The notes beneath the pieces are model-generated. The model ran no database searches. It was given only the letters and a program-made list of their open reading frames with translations, and was not told the origin of the DNA. DNA of 44,726 nt from Halioglobus sp. (GTDB lineage Bacteria; Pseudomonadota; Gammaproteobacteria; Pseudomonadales; Halieaceae): assembly GCA_013214285.1 (NCBI GenBank), contig JABSPW010000008.1:1-44726 (forward strand), written 5' to 3'. Below are positions 23,763 through 32,291 of the stretch, piece after piece. The position numbers and the translations under genes are program-made. The first letter of the stretch is position 1; each line of letters begins with the position of its first letter.

Positions 23763-23788
23763 AAACAATCAGGGTTGACTGATTTTTT
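23763..23788. promoter_or_regulatory. candidate TetR operator between divergent operons
   Basis: The core 23767-23784 reads AATCAGG-GTTG-ACTGATT, matching AAWCAnn-N4-ACTGWTT. The symmetry extends further: AAACAATCAG (23763-23772) against CTGATTTTTT (23779-23788), 9 of 10 pairs. A TTGACT at 23775-23780 resembles a -35 box for the plus-strand gene, so binding here would block it. Confidence 0.65.
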
Positions 23789-23809
23789 AGTAACCGTTAT
23801 GTTGCCACG

Positions 23810-24823
23810 ATGACCAGCCTGATGAATCGCCAGTACTTCCTGGCCTCGCGCCCGGTGGGCGTACCCGACGCCAGCAATGTGCCCTTTCGGGATGTCCCGG
23901 TATCCGACCCTGCTGAGGGGGAGGTCGTCCTGCGCAATCAATATATTTCGTTGGACCCTGCGATCCGGGGTTGGATGGGTGATGATCCGAATTACATCGA
24001 GCCCATCGCGATTGGTGATGCGGTGCGCAGTTCGGTTATAGGTCGGGTGGTGAAGAGCGCGAGCCCGGCTTTTGCGGTGGGTGATGTCGCCCTGTCTGTC
24101 GGCGCCTGGGAGGCCTACACCACAGCGCCAGCAGCGATGCTCAATAAACTGGATGAAAGTGCCGGCGTGCCCTTAAGTCTGTTTCTCGGCGTTCTGGGAC
24201 CTACGGGCCTCACCGGCTACTTTGGCTTGCTGGACGTGGGACGGCCGCAGCAGGGTGAGACCGTGCTGGTGAGTGCAGCCGCCGGTGCCGTGGGCTCTGT
24301 TGTGGGGCAGATTGCAAAGATGCAGGGCTGTCGAGTGGTCGGGATAGCCGGTGCCGAGGATAAGTGTCGTTGGTTACGTGAAGAGCTTGGCTTTGACGCG
24401 GCGTTCAACTATAAAACATGCAGCAACTATGTGGCTGCAATTCGCGAAACCTGCCCGGACGGTGTGGACGTTTACTTTGACAATGTCGGCGGTGCAATAC
24501 TTGATGCGGCTTTGCTGTGTTTGAACAAGTATGCACGGATTGCCGTGTGTGGCTGGATCTCCACCTACAACGAGTCCCATGCGCCCGGTCCCGATAACCT
24601 GTGGCAGCTGGTTGCGGAAAGTGTCACCATGCAGGGGTTCACGGTTATCGACTACATGGATCGTTTCCCTGAGGGCGTTGCTCAACTCGCAGAATGGGTC
24701 ATGGCAGGGAAGCTTCAATTCCGCGAAGAAATGGTAGATGGTCTCGACAATATCCTGCCGACTTTCTTACGACTGTTTGACGGCTCCAACCAGGGCAAGC
24801 TGCTGATCCGGATTCCCGAGTAA
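23810..24823 (+). CDS. MDR-family NADPH-dependent alkenal/enone reductase-like protein
   Basis: A 337-residue zinc-independent medium-chain reductase of the leukotriene B4 12-hydroxydehydrogenase/CurA group. NRQYFLASRPVGVPDASNVPFRDVPV and NQYISLDPAIRGWM are diagnostic for it, as are GPTGLTGYFGLLDVG and the nucleotide-binding VSAAAGAVGSVVGQIAK. Members reduce the double bond of alpha,beta-unsaturated ketones or aldehydes with NADPH, which fits the carbonyl products of C=C cleavage elsewhere in the window. Start choice: ATG 23810 or ATG 23822 (MNRQYF); neither has a clear ribosome site, and the promoter-like TTGACT lies very close. It diverges from the ABM/molybdopterin/gabD operon with the shared operator between them. 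Confidence 0.92.
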   Translation: MTSLMNRQYFLASRPVGVPDASNVPFRDVPVSDPAEGEVVLRNQYISLDPAIRGWMGDDPNYIEPIAIGDAVRSSVIGRVVKSASPAFAVGDVALSVGAWEAYTTAPAAMLNKLDESAGVPLSLFLGVLGPTGLTGYFGLLDVGRPQQGETVLVSAAAGAVGSVVGQIAKMQGCRVVGIAGAEDKCRWLREELGFDAAFNYKTCSNYVAAIRETCPDGVDVYFDNVGGAILDAALLCLNKYARIAVCGWISTYNESHAPGPDNLWQLVAESVTMQGFTVIDYMDRFPEGVAQLAEWVMAGKLQFREEMVDGLDNILPTFLRLFDGSNQGKLLIRIPE

Positions 24824-25161
24824 GATTCAGGTCACACCGAACATAATCCCTGCGTCTGTCAATATGATGCGTCTCCCATCCGAACGCGGAAAAAGGTTTA
24901 ATCGATAGTGTGCTTTGTGACGTTGATTTCGTGATCGAGCTGATGGCGTGTGGACGTTGGACCATGGCGGTTTTGTGTGCTTGGTGGGGCCTGCGTTCGC
25001 ATCGATGCAAGCCCTGTCGCTGTCGAAGACTCTTGCTGCATGCTACTACAAGGGAGCCTGGCCCAGCCCTGACTAATGCGTGTGCGCACTGACGCGAACA
25101 ACAGCTCCAGAGCCGCGGGGATGCAGCGGCCCTGCAGGGTTCGGGGCGGTGTCATTGCGAT
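24824..25161. other. gene-free stretch
   Basis: These 338 bases lie between the MDR reductase and the sulfatase-like gene (convergent). Short frames exist on both strands, but none has a ribosome site or a recognisable sequence. No convincing terminator, repeat or RNA gene was seen. Confidence 0.6.
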
Positions 25162-27288
25162 TCAGAATAATATTCCAGTGCCATTGAGTATAAAGGCATT
25201 GACGGTGTTGTTTCCCTCTTGAAAACTCGCTTCTGGAACGATAATCGAGAACTCATTTTGATGGCCAATCAGATATGTTTTGCCGACAGCTCGGACTACG
25301 CCATTGACTGCGATCGCGAGATCAAAAGGTGCCTTGAGACGAGGTTGAGGTTGTACCCGGCCGGTGATTGTCACGGGTAAAAAGTCCTCCGATAAATCAA
25401 TTTCATCAAACTGTTCGGGAGAGTCGATTTCGACTCCGTTACTGAAAGCTGATTTAAAGACGTTGGCGGGCTGACCGAGTGCATCCCGGCGCAGGTCAAG
25501 GCCGTAGATTACGATAGGGTCGTCTCCCGAACCGAGCAATGCAGTCTGCGTATCGACGGCTTCAAACTTCTCGTCCATCGTCGGCTCATAGAACACAATG
25601 TCTTTCGATGTCTTCAAATAAGCTCGCTTCCAGGGCTTGGTGTCCTGACTGGAATGGCGCATGGGAACGCCATCGACCTCAAACGGTAGTGGTGTCTCGA
25701 GGATATCGGCGATAGTAGGAAGGATATCGATGGTTTCAACATTACTATCGGTTACCTTGCCTGCCTCCTGATTGGGATGCTTTATGAGCATGATGACAGG
25801 CAGTATATCCATGTAATTGGTGGCGCTGAGGGTTCTGCGCCTGTCATTAACGCGATAACTTGCGCCATGGTCGCTGGTAATGATCAGTAGTGTCTCGTCC
25901 CAAATGCCAGATGACTTTAGCGCAGTGACAAGTTCGCCTAAAAGTTTGTCGACGTAGCCAAGCTGCAGCAGAGACTGTTGATGGTGTCGCGCAGCTGCCC
26001 ATTCATGAACCCAGGTGCCGCGGGCGTTCTTACCAGTTTCTGAGGTTGTGGCCCACAGACTGTTTCTGTAATGTTTTCCAGAAGGAAGATACTTGAAAGG
26101 CGCGTGCGGTAGCAGGACGTGGATATAGTGAAGACTCGGAATCTTACCGTCGTCAATCGAGTCAACAAATTCACGGAAAACTTCAACTTCATCGTTGTTT
26201 ATTTGCCAGGGACCTACAATATCCCGCAGCCATCGTACCTTTCGCACGCTTTTATTGTTGCTTCCACCGCTTCCGTCGGCCAGAAAATTCCCCCAGTTTT
26301 GATTGATGTGTGGCAGTCGAGAAGTCATGCCCTCCGGGGCGATAATGTGTAAATAGATGATTGAGGCGTCTACGCAAAGTGAGATCAATCGACTGTCACC
26401 AGAATTTTTTCTGTCTGGGCATAGTTGCGATGGGCATATGCTTGTCACACTCTCCCAGATATTGAGATGATGAGATTCTCCTAGAAAAGAGAACAGGCTT
26501 TGCGGAAAAATCTCTGCTGTTGGTAAGCGGTGTTCTTCTGTGGGCAAGTTTCCAGTCAGTATAGAAGGCAGTGATCTGAGCGTGCCTGCTGCTACCGTAG
26601 TGGCATTGCGATACCACGTAGACGAAGCCGCTAATTGTGAGAAGTTAGGATAGCGAATCGGGTCAATCATATGATTACTATCCATTAAGGAAACTAAGGG
26701 AAGCTCATCAAAAACCACCATGACGATATTGGTTGTCCCGTGTGCTTTTTTGGCAACAGCAATCGGAATTTTTGTGAACAGTAATGATTTGATAGGCGAC
26801 AGAAAGAGGAAGTTTACTGGAAACACAAGCAATGCAATTGAGAGCAGGCTCACCATGCTTCTGGCCGCGGAAGCTGTGCAGTACACAGTTGCCATGGCTG
26901 AGCCGAGGAGGCAGGCGGCCACAAGTATTTTGACATCAGAGAGCCCATTGAACATTTTGAGTATCGGCAGAGCGATCAACGCAGTGAGCAGGGCGATAAA
27001 CACCAAATGTATGCCCACTCTGGCGCGTCTATGTAATCTGTTACAGAGGATCTCGATGGCGACGAGGATAGCAGGTACGACGAATAACAATGCGAGTGCA
27101 AGCCAAATAATATCGCTTGGTTCGGCGTGATTCGCGACAAAAAACTCTGGTGATCGTGCAAGCAGACTGAAGACTGGTTGACTGACTGCGATCGAGCACA
27201 GTGTAAAAATATGTAGGTACTGTGTTTTCGACTGTTTCCAAAAGGGTGTCACAGCGAAGAATGGCCTGTTACACAGCTGACTGAACAA
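25162..27288 (-). CDS. membrane-anchored sulfatase/alkaline phosphatase superfamily protein
   Basis: A 708-residue protein with about five hydrophobic helices in the first 180 residues (for example DIIWLALALLFVVPAILVAI and VGIHLVFIALLTALIALPIL), followed by an extracytoplasmic sulfatase-like domain. In it, NIVMVVFDELP supplies the first metal aspartate, and TTVAAGTLRSLPSILTG contains the likely Thr or Ser nucleophile. LHYIHVLLPHAPFKYLP and LLIITSDHGASYR supply the distal metal ligands. There is no Cys-x-Pro-x-Arg, so it is not a formylglycine sulfatase. It is more like the phosphoglycerol/phosphoethanolamine transferase branch that modifies envelope glycans. The only start in reach is a TTG at 27288 without a good ribosome site. 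The DNA here looks A+T-richer than its neighbours. It appears unrelated to the catabolic genes. Confidence 0.85.
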   Translation of the reverse strand: MFSQLCNRPFFAVTPFWKQSKTQYLHIFTLCSIAVSQPVFSLLARSPEFFVANHAEPSDIIWLALALLFVVPAILVAIEILCNRLHRRARVGIHLVFIALLTALIALPILKMFNGLSDVKILVAACLLGSAMATVYCTASAARSMVSLLSIALLVFPVNFLFLSPIKSLLFTKIPIAVAKKAHGTTNIVMVVFDELPLVSLMDSNHMIDPIRYPNFSQLAASSTWYRNATTVAAGTLRSLPSILTGNLPTEEHRLPTAEIFPQSLFSFLGESHHLNIWESVTSICPSQLCPDRKNSGDSRLISLCVDASIIYLHIIAPEGMTSRLPHINQNWGNFLADGSGGSNNKSVRKVRWLRDIVGPWQINNDEVEVFREFVDSIDDGKIPSLHYIHVLLPHAPFKYLPSGKHYRNSLWATTSETGKNARGTWVHEWAAARHHQQSLLQLGYVDKLLGELVTALKSSGIWDETLLIITSDHGASYRVNDRRRTLSATNYMDILPVIMLIKHPNQEAGKVTDSNVETIDILPTIADILETPLPFEVDGVPMRHSSQDTKPWKRAYLKTSKDIVFYEPTMDEKFEAVDTQTALLGSGDDPIVIYGLDLRRDALGQPANVFKSAFSNGVEIDSPEQFDEIDLSEDFLPVTITGRVQPQPRLKAPFDLAIAVNGVVRAVGKTYLIGHQNEFSIIVPEASFQEGNNTVNAFILNGTGILF

Positions 27289-27844
27289 TTTGACGAGACG
27301 AAATGGTGCGCGTGTGTAGCACGACGAAATTTCGCCTTATAGAATTTCGCATCACCCTACGGAGAGCGGGGTGTGCTGTGCAGAGCGCGGAGAGGCTCGG
27401 GAAAAATGGTGGCTATGCATCCGTTCAATGTGATGGCTTGGGGCCCTTTTACTTGTATTTCTTTGATAGATTGTTTGGACGCGGAAGAGTGTAGCAGATT
27501 GACCCGTTCTTTTCAGCTCGTCGCGAGCACATTACGGACGCTGTTCTTTTTTCGGACATTGCTCTGGTGGCAAAAAGGTTTTGGCATGCTTTCGGAATTG
27601 ATTCCGATCAAGCATAGCGTCGATAGGTGCTGTTTTGACGGTTATATGCGAATGCTACTGATTTCGCAAAAAAATATTGAGGCCTCTTCGCCATCATCCC
27701 TCCCTGATGTGTCCGCGGTGAATGTTGCGAGCAACGTCTTCAGATGCAAATATAAAAACCTCATGCGTTGCCAGGGGGATGAGTGGTCTGCGGCATATCT
27801 TCTGTCTCAGAGGGTGCATGCCCCTGGCGATTCCGGCGTCACGT
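27289..27844. other. stretch without a recognisable gene
   Basis: These 556 bases separate the sulfatase-like gene and the SDR at 27845. A plus-strand frame runs from about 27373 to 27870 (165 codons, with inner ATGs such as the one starting MHPFNVMAWG). It has no good ribosome site, many cysteines and no recognised motif, and it overlaps the end of the SDR. It could be a decayed gene. No RNA gene or repeat was seen. Confidence 0.5.
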
Positions 27845-28615
27845 TTACAATAGTCGGGGGTGTTCACTGATCGTTCCGCCCTCCACTGGGAATTGTCCCC
27901 CTGTACAAAAACTAGCCTCGTCCGATGCCAGGAATAACGCCATGGCTGCCACCTCGTCGACCGTACCCATGCGCCCCATAGGCGACATGCGCTTGAGCAT
28001 CGATTCAATCTCAGGGGTGGACTCCAGCGCACTGCGCAGGATGTTGGTCAGTGTGGCGCCCGGGTGGATCGAGTTGACTCGGATATTCAGCCCTTCTGTC
28101 GCGCAGTACACTGCGGCCGATTTCGTCAGGCCGACAAGGCCTGCCTTGGATGTCGTGTAGGCGACGTCGGGAATGGCTAGATACGAGGTTGTGGAAGCTG
28201 TATTGACGATTGACCCGCCGGTGCCATCGGGATGTTCGCGCATTAACTCGATCGCTGTGCGGCAGCCGAGCATGGCTCCGGTCAGGTTAATTGACAAGAG
28301 CCTATTCCAAGTCTCCAGATCCACCTCACTGATGGACTTTTCACTGACGATGCCGGCATTGTTGAGGAGGACGTCGAGTCGTCCATAGTCGTTGCGGATA
28401 AGCGCGGCTAATGCGCACCAGTCGTCTTCGCTGCTGACGTTGAGTGGAAAAAAGCGGCTATTAGTGTCCGAGGCAATGCGGGCCCCCGCTGCGGCGTTGG
28501 TGTCAGCGAGAATGACGTGTGCTCCTTCAACACTGAAGCGCCGAACCATGCCCTCGCCGATGCCGGATGCGCCGCCGGTGATAACAACGACCTTGTTGTG
28601 CATTCTATCGCCCAT
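27845..28615 (-). CDS. classical SDR-family oxidoreductase (3-hydroxyacyl/steroid dehydrogenase-like)
   Basis: A 256-residue classical SDR: TGGASGIG at 13-20, acidic residue after beta-2 (LADTN, so probably NAD-dependent), NNAG at 85-88, Ser141, and Y153-x3-K157 (YTTSK). The C-terminus ends SFCTGGQFPVEGG, typical of the group around 3-hydroxyacyl-CoA and hydroxysteroid dehydrogenases. ATG 28615 follows the SnoaL-like stop by two bases, so the two are coupled; an internal ATG at 28603 is also possible. The pair diverges from the second RPE65-type oxygenase across a gap with the shared operator motif, suggesting a common pathway. Confidence 0.93.
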   Translation of the reverse strand: MGDRMHNKVVVITGGASGIGEGMVRRFSVEGAHVILADTNAAAGARIASDTNSRFFPLNVSSEDDWCALAALIRNDYGRLDVLLNNAGIVSEKSISEVDLETWNRLLSINLTGAMLGCRTAIELMREHPDGTGGSIVNTASTTSYLAIPDVAYTTSKAGLVGLTKSAAVYCATEGLNIRVNSIHPGATLTNILRSALESTPEIESMLKRMSPMGRMGTVDEVAAMALFLASDEASFCTGGQFPVEGGTISEHPRLL

Positions 28616-28617
28616 TT

Positions 28618-29043
28618 TTACAGGGGCGTGTAGGTGCCGCTCAGGTCCGAAGGTCCGTTATAGATAAAACAGTAGTCCCTTGACGTGAACAGCCATTCAC
28701 CATCCACCTTTTCATACGTGTCATTGTAGCGGCTCAGCACGTTACTGCTATTGCCCTCTGGGTCTCGGGTGTACTCGTGTAGGTACCAATGGCCACTCGC
28801 GCTGTCACCAGAGATGTCGAAGAGGCAGGAGCTGGGCATCATCAACGCAAACTCGAAGCTGCCCATCATTTGTTTCCACAGCGCAAGTATATGGTCTTTG
28901 CCGCTGACCGGGTTACCCAGCAGGTTCCAGATGGCATCTTCCGCCCAGGTGGCAATCCAGGCGTTCGCGTCGACGCGGTTGACCGCATCGCAGTAACGGG
29001 CCATGAGGTTTCTCAGGGCAATTTCATCGGCAATGGCGTTCAT
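28618..29043 (-). CDS. SnoaL-like (NTF2-fold) protein
   Basis: A 141-residue SnoaL_4-type protein. The start of the fold reads NAIADEIALRNLMARYCDAVNRVDANAWIATWAEDAIW, and the second half contains GHWYLHEYTRDPEGNSSNVLSRYNDTYEKVDGEWLFTSRDY. The frame is open to 29175, but ATG 29043 begins the conserved domain and has AAGGA six bases upstream. Related proteins include isomerases and dehydratases of polyketides and steroids; the activity here is unknown. It is coupled to the downstream SDR (two-base gap) and divergent from the RPE65-type gene at 29200. The candidate operator at 29110-29127 lies about 67 bases upstream of its start. Confidence 0.87.
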   Translation of the reverse strand: MNAIADEIALRNLMARYCDAVNRVDANAWIATWAEDAIWNLLGNPVSGKDHILALWKQMMGSFEFALMMPSSCLFDISGDSASGHWYLHEYTRDPEGNSSNVLSRYNDTYEKVDGEWLFTSRDYCFIYNGPSDLSGTYTPL

Positions 29044-29109
29044 GAGCAGTCCTTGGTGTTCGGGCAATGAAAAGGAAGCCGCTACTGTAGCGCCAGCGGC
29101 CCAGAAAAG

Positions 29110-29127
29110 AAACAAACGGGACTGTTT
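29110..29127. promoter_or_regulatory. candidate TetR operator, AAACAAA-CGGG-ACTGTTT
   Basis: An 18-bp imperfect palindrome between the SnoaL/SDR pair and the second RPE65-type oxygenase. The outer five bases of each arm (AAACA/TGTTT) are perfect complements. It fits the AAWCAnn-N4-ACTGWTT pattern with the same length and spacing as the sites at 13547, 18554 and 23767. Confidence 0.55.
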
Positions 29128-29199
29128 TTTAATGAGGCGAGCTGTTACCATCCTCTTACATGCTGGCATGGTCATTCTGATAACACTCGAGGTGAATTC

Positions 29200-30606
29200 A
29201 TGGATTTAAGTGCATTTCCCTATTTGCAAGGTAACTACGCGCCCGTGGCGCAAGAGTGCGATTGGAGCGAGAGTGATCTCACCCTAGAGGGTAAGGTTCC
29301 CGACAAATTGGTTGGCGCGTTCATGCGCGACGGCGCGAACGCGGCCTTTCAGCCCAATTACTATGTCTATCCACTGGACGGCGATGGCATGGTGCACGCC
29401 ATTTATTTCAAGGACGGTCACGTCGAATACAAAAATCGTTGGGTGGAAACAAATCACCTGAAGACGGAGCGGAAGTTCGGCCGAACGATCTACGGTAGCG
29501 TGGGTAAGTTGTTGCCCGTCCCGGAGGACGTAATAGAAGCCGGTGGAGAGCCGAGCCCGATCCGTAATACTGCCAATACCAATGTGTTGTATCACGGCGA
29601 AAAATTGCTGGCGATGTGGGAAGGTGGCTTCCCACATTTGCTCAATAACGATCTATCTACGGTCGGCCTCTACGACTACGAGGGCGCTCTGCAGCCGGGT
29701 GATGCATTGACTGCGCATCCCAAAATTTGCCCTGAAACGGGACAACTTATCTCCTGTACCCAACGCTGGGACAGTCCCAACTACTGGGTACAGATTTTTG
29801 ACAAAAACGCCAAACATGTGAGAACTATTCCGGTTGAGTTTGAGCGTAAGAGTATCATTCACGACCTACAGATCACCGATAATTACATCATTATCTTCTA
29901 TGCGCCTGCATTTCATAGCGTTGAGCAGGCCATGAAGGGCGAAGACCCTTTTCATTGGGAGCCGGAGCGGGGCAGCAAAGTCATCGTTATACCGCGCGAT
30001 GGTCGTGGCAAGAATATGATATTCGAGACTGATGCGTTCTTCAGCTGGCATTATTGCAACGGTTTTGAAAAGGGTGGCAAGATTTTAGTCGACTACATAT
30101 GGATCAGCTCCATTCCGTTTACGCAAGCTCAGGGCACGGGTGTTGAGAAGCAGCCGCGGCGCATGTACCGCATGACGTTGGACCCGAAGACAAAGAAAGT
30201 GACTCAGGAGCAGTTTTCAGATGTCTTTTGCGAGTTTTCCCGCGTGGATGAAAGACGCATGGGCAAGGAGTACCGCTATGGCTTTGCGGCTTCGTCAAAT
30301 CGTGATTGGGGTGATGCTCACGGCTACAACTGTACCGGGCGTTACGATTTTGAGACGGGTGAAGTTAAGCTGTGGGAGTATGGCCCAGATGCGAATGCAG
30401 GAGAACCAGTGCACGTGCCCAATCCGGACAGTGATCGGGAAGAGGACGGCTGGATCATGTGCTTTGTATATAACCCGGAGGAGGGTGCGTACCTGTCCAT
30501 CCTAAGTGCTGGTGATTTTGATGATGGACCCGTTGCTAAAGTGAGAATACCAACCCGTGTGCCTAATGGTTTCCACGCCAACTGGATGCAAGGGCTGACC
30601 TTGTAA
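29200..30606 (+). CDS. RPE65-type carotenoid/stilbene cleavage oxygenase (paralogue 2)
   Basis: A 468-residue carotenoid oxygenase family member. All four iron-binding histidines are present: H173 (TAHPKICPETGQ, the family-typical AHPK), H221 (IIHDLQITDNY), H284 (SWHYCNGF) and H459 (GFHANWMQG). FMRDGANAAFQ and LDGDGMVHAIYF correspond to NGPNPQF and FTGDGMVHAF in paralogue 1. The two differ enough to be separate enzymes, perhaps cleaving different bonds or successive products. ATG 29200 has GAGG near its start (CTCGAGGTGAATTC upstream). It is the first gene of a long plus-strand run with DUF35, thiolase-like, Rieske, SDR and ligase genes, which places its product on a CoA-dependent degradation route. 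It diverges from the SnoaL/SDR pair. Confidence 0.94.
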   Translation: MDLSAFPYLQGNYAPVAQECDWSESDLTLEGKVPDKLVGAFMRDGANAAFQPNYYVYPLDGDGMVHAIYFKDGHVEYKNRWVETNHLKTERKFGRTIYGSVGKLLPVPEDVIEAGGEPSPIRNTANTNVLYHGEKLLAMWEGGFPHLLNNDLSTVGLYDYEGALQPGDALTAHPKICPETGQLISCTQRWDSPNYWVQIFDKNAKHVRTIPVEFERKSIIHDLQITDNYIIIFYAPAFHSVEQAMKGEDPFHWEPERGSKVIVIPRDGRGKNMIFETDAFFSWHYCNGFEKGGKILVDYIWISSIPFTQAQGTGVEKQPRRMYRMTLDPKTKKVTQEQFSDVFCEFSRVDERRMGKEYRYGFAASSNRDWGDAHGYNCTGRYDFETGEVKLWEYGPDANAGEPVHVPNPDSDREEDGWIMCFVYNPEEGAYLSILSAGDFDDGPVAKVRIPTRVPNGFHANWMQGLTL

Positions 30607-30660
30607 GTCTGCTGGAGAGAATGATGGGTGATAACAAACGGACAAGGTTGACCAGTAAAT

Positions 30661-31086
30661 ATGACTAATCAGATACCTATCGCAGAGGGCCTTTTTACCT
30701 GGCCTGCTGCTAAGCCAGCCCTGTTGGGGAGTCGTTGCAGGAATTGCGGCATTGTGTCTTTCCCGGTGTCAAGTACCTGTATGGCATGCTCTAGCCAAGA
30801 CATGGAAATAGAAGAATTGCCCGGTCGCGGCACCTTATGGACATGGACCATCCAGCAGTTCATGCCGAAATCGCCCTATCGCAGCGACGAGACACCCGAG
30901 ACATTCCGGCCCTATGGCGTAGGCTATGTGGAGCTGCCAGGCGGCGTTCGGGTAGAGGGGCGGCTAACAGAGAATGACCCCAATAAACTGCAGATTGGGA
31001 TGGAAATGGATGTGGTTTTTGAGCCATATCGCACCGAGGAAAACGGTGATGAAATCATTAATTTCTTTTTCCGACCTGTACGCTGA
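30661..31086 (+). CDS. DUF35 / OB-fold zinc-ribbon protein, partner of the adjacent thiolase-like protein
   Basis: A 141-residue protein with a rubredoxin-like zinc ribbon, C26-x2-C29 (CRNC) and C40-x2-C43 (CMAC), followed by an OB-fold (GTLWTWTIQQF, YGVGYVELPGGVRVEGRL, MEMDVVFEP). DUF35 proteins bind acyl-CoA and assemble with thiolase-fold partners, as in the Ltp2 aldolase of steroid side-chain degradation or archaeal HMG-CoA synthase complexes. The gene lies directly before the thiolase-like gene (42-base gap), which supports a complex. It follows the RPE65-type oxygenase by 54 bases. Confidence 0.92.
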   Translation: MTNQIPIAEGLFTWPAAKPALLGSRCRNCGIVSFPVSSTCMACSSQDMEIEELPGRGTLWTWTIQQFMPKSPYRSDETPETFRPYGVGYVELPGGVRVEGRLTENDPNKLQIGMEMDVVFEPYRTEENGDEIINFFFRPVR

Positions 31087-31128
31087 AGCGCGATAAAGAT
31101 GACTGTGTGATAGACGAGAGAGATTGCA

Positions 31129-32271
31129 ATGGACGTAGCAATTGTTGGTATCGGTATGCACCCCTTCGGTCGAACCCCCTCGCGTAGCGGCTTGCAACAG
31201 GGCGCTTACGCGGCGCGAATGGCGCTGCAGGATGCGGGAGCGCAGTGGAGGGATATGCAGTTTGCCTTCGGCGGCAGTGCCAGTGCGGGCAGTGCAGACG
31301 CCCTTGTGAATGAACTCGGTCTGACTGGCGTGCCGTTTATCAATGTCGCAAATGGTTGTGCAACCGGGGGGAGTTCCCTCATCGCTGCTTACAATGCGAT
31401 CAAATCGGGGGAGTTCGAGCTTGGTCTGGTAGCAGGTTTCGATAAGCATGAGCGGGGTGCATTCAATGCCGATCCCGAGGCACTCGGTATCGGTAAGTGG
31501 TATGGCGAAGTCGGCATGATGATGACCACCCAGTTCTTCGCCATGAAAATACAAAAATACATGTACGATTACAACATCAGTGAAAGCACGCTCGCCAAAG
31601 TCGCAGAAAAGGCCTTCATTAATGGCTCCAAAAATCCGAATGCTTGGCGCACCGAGCCGATCGGGGTGGAGGAAATAACGGACTCGATGATGGTGAACGA
31701 TCCCCTGACTAAATTTATGTTCTGCTCGCCCTCCGAGGGGGGGGTTGCGCTGGTGCTTTGCCGAGCAGAGAAGGCCGAAAAATACACCGACTCGCCAGTC
31801 TACCTGAAGGCGGCAACCCTAAAGTCTCGTCGTTTTGGGTCATTCGAGGTATTTGCGCCGAGCCAGGCTTTGGACCAGGTGGAGGGACCCACCGTCGATG
31901 CGTCCCGTGCCGCTTTCGAGATGGCGGCCGTCGGGCCTGACGATATCGACGTGATGCAGCTGCAGGATACGGAAGTAGGTGCAGAGATCATGCATATGGC
32001 GGAAAACGGCTTCTGCGAGCACGGCGAACAGGAGTCTCTAATCCAGTCGGGTGAAACTCGCATCGGCGGCAGTATGCCGATCAATACCGATGGCGGTTGT
32101 ATTGCCAATGGCGAACCCATAGGCGCTTCCGGTTTGCGACAGGTATACGAAAACGTATTGCAGTTGCGCGGGCAGGCCGACGAGCACCAAGTCCCGAATG
32201 AGCCAAAACTCGCCTATACCCACGTCTACGGGGCTCCGGGCATTAGTGCGGTAACGATCTTGCAGCGCTAG
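31129..32271 (+). CDS. thiolase-fold lipid-transfer-like protein, candidate retro-aldolase
   Basis: A 380-residue thiolase-superfamily protein of the SCP-x/Ltp type. The N-terminus is MDVAIVGIGMHPFGR, and the usual nucleophile position is kept at Cys77 (NGCATGGSS). The other two thiolase catalytic positions are changed. The GHP histidine is Glu329 (NTDGGCIANGEPIGASG), and the terminal C-x-G cysteine is Tyr367 (HVYGAPGIS). Loss of these residues together with an adjacent DUF35 partner is the pattern of Ltp2-type aldolases, which cleave a beta-hydroxyacyl-CoA without thiolysis. That reading is inference, since Cys77 remains. Retro-aldol cleavage here would release a ketone or aldehyde from a CoA ester. 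It is cotranscribed with DUF35 and the Rieske gene at 32292 (20-base gap). Confidence 0.88.
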   Translation: MDVAIVGIGMHPFGRTPSRSGLQQGAYAARMALQDAGAQWRDMQFAFGGSASAGSADALVNELGLTGVPFINVANGCATGGSSLIAAYNAIKSGEFELGLVAGFDKHERGAFNADPEALGIGKWYGEVGMMMTTQFFAMKIQKYMYDYNISESTLAKVAEKAFINGSKNPNAWRTEPIGVEEITDSMMVNDPLTKFMFCSPSEGGVALVLCRAEKAEKYTDSPVYLKAATLKSRRFGSFEVFAPSQALDQVEGPTVDASRAAFEMAAVGPDDIDVMQLQDTEVGAEIMHMAENGFCEHGEQESLIQSGETRIGGSMPINTDGGCIANGEPIGASGLRQVYENVLQLRGQADEHQVPNEPKLAYTHVYGAPGISAVTILQR

Positions 32272-32291
32272 ACAAAAAGCGAGGTTTTTCC

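Noticed and set aside
27373..27870. 165-codon plus-strand frame
   Set aside because: No ribosome site, no familiar motif, and overlap with the end of a well-supported SDR on the other strand; noted only as a possible remnant.
28667..28690. AAACAGTAGTCCC sequence resembling an operator half-site
   Set aside because: It lies inside the SnoaL-like coding region, where it encodes the conserved RDYCF end, and has no matching right arm.
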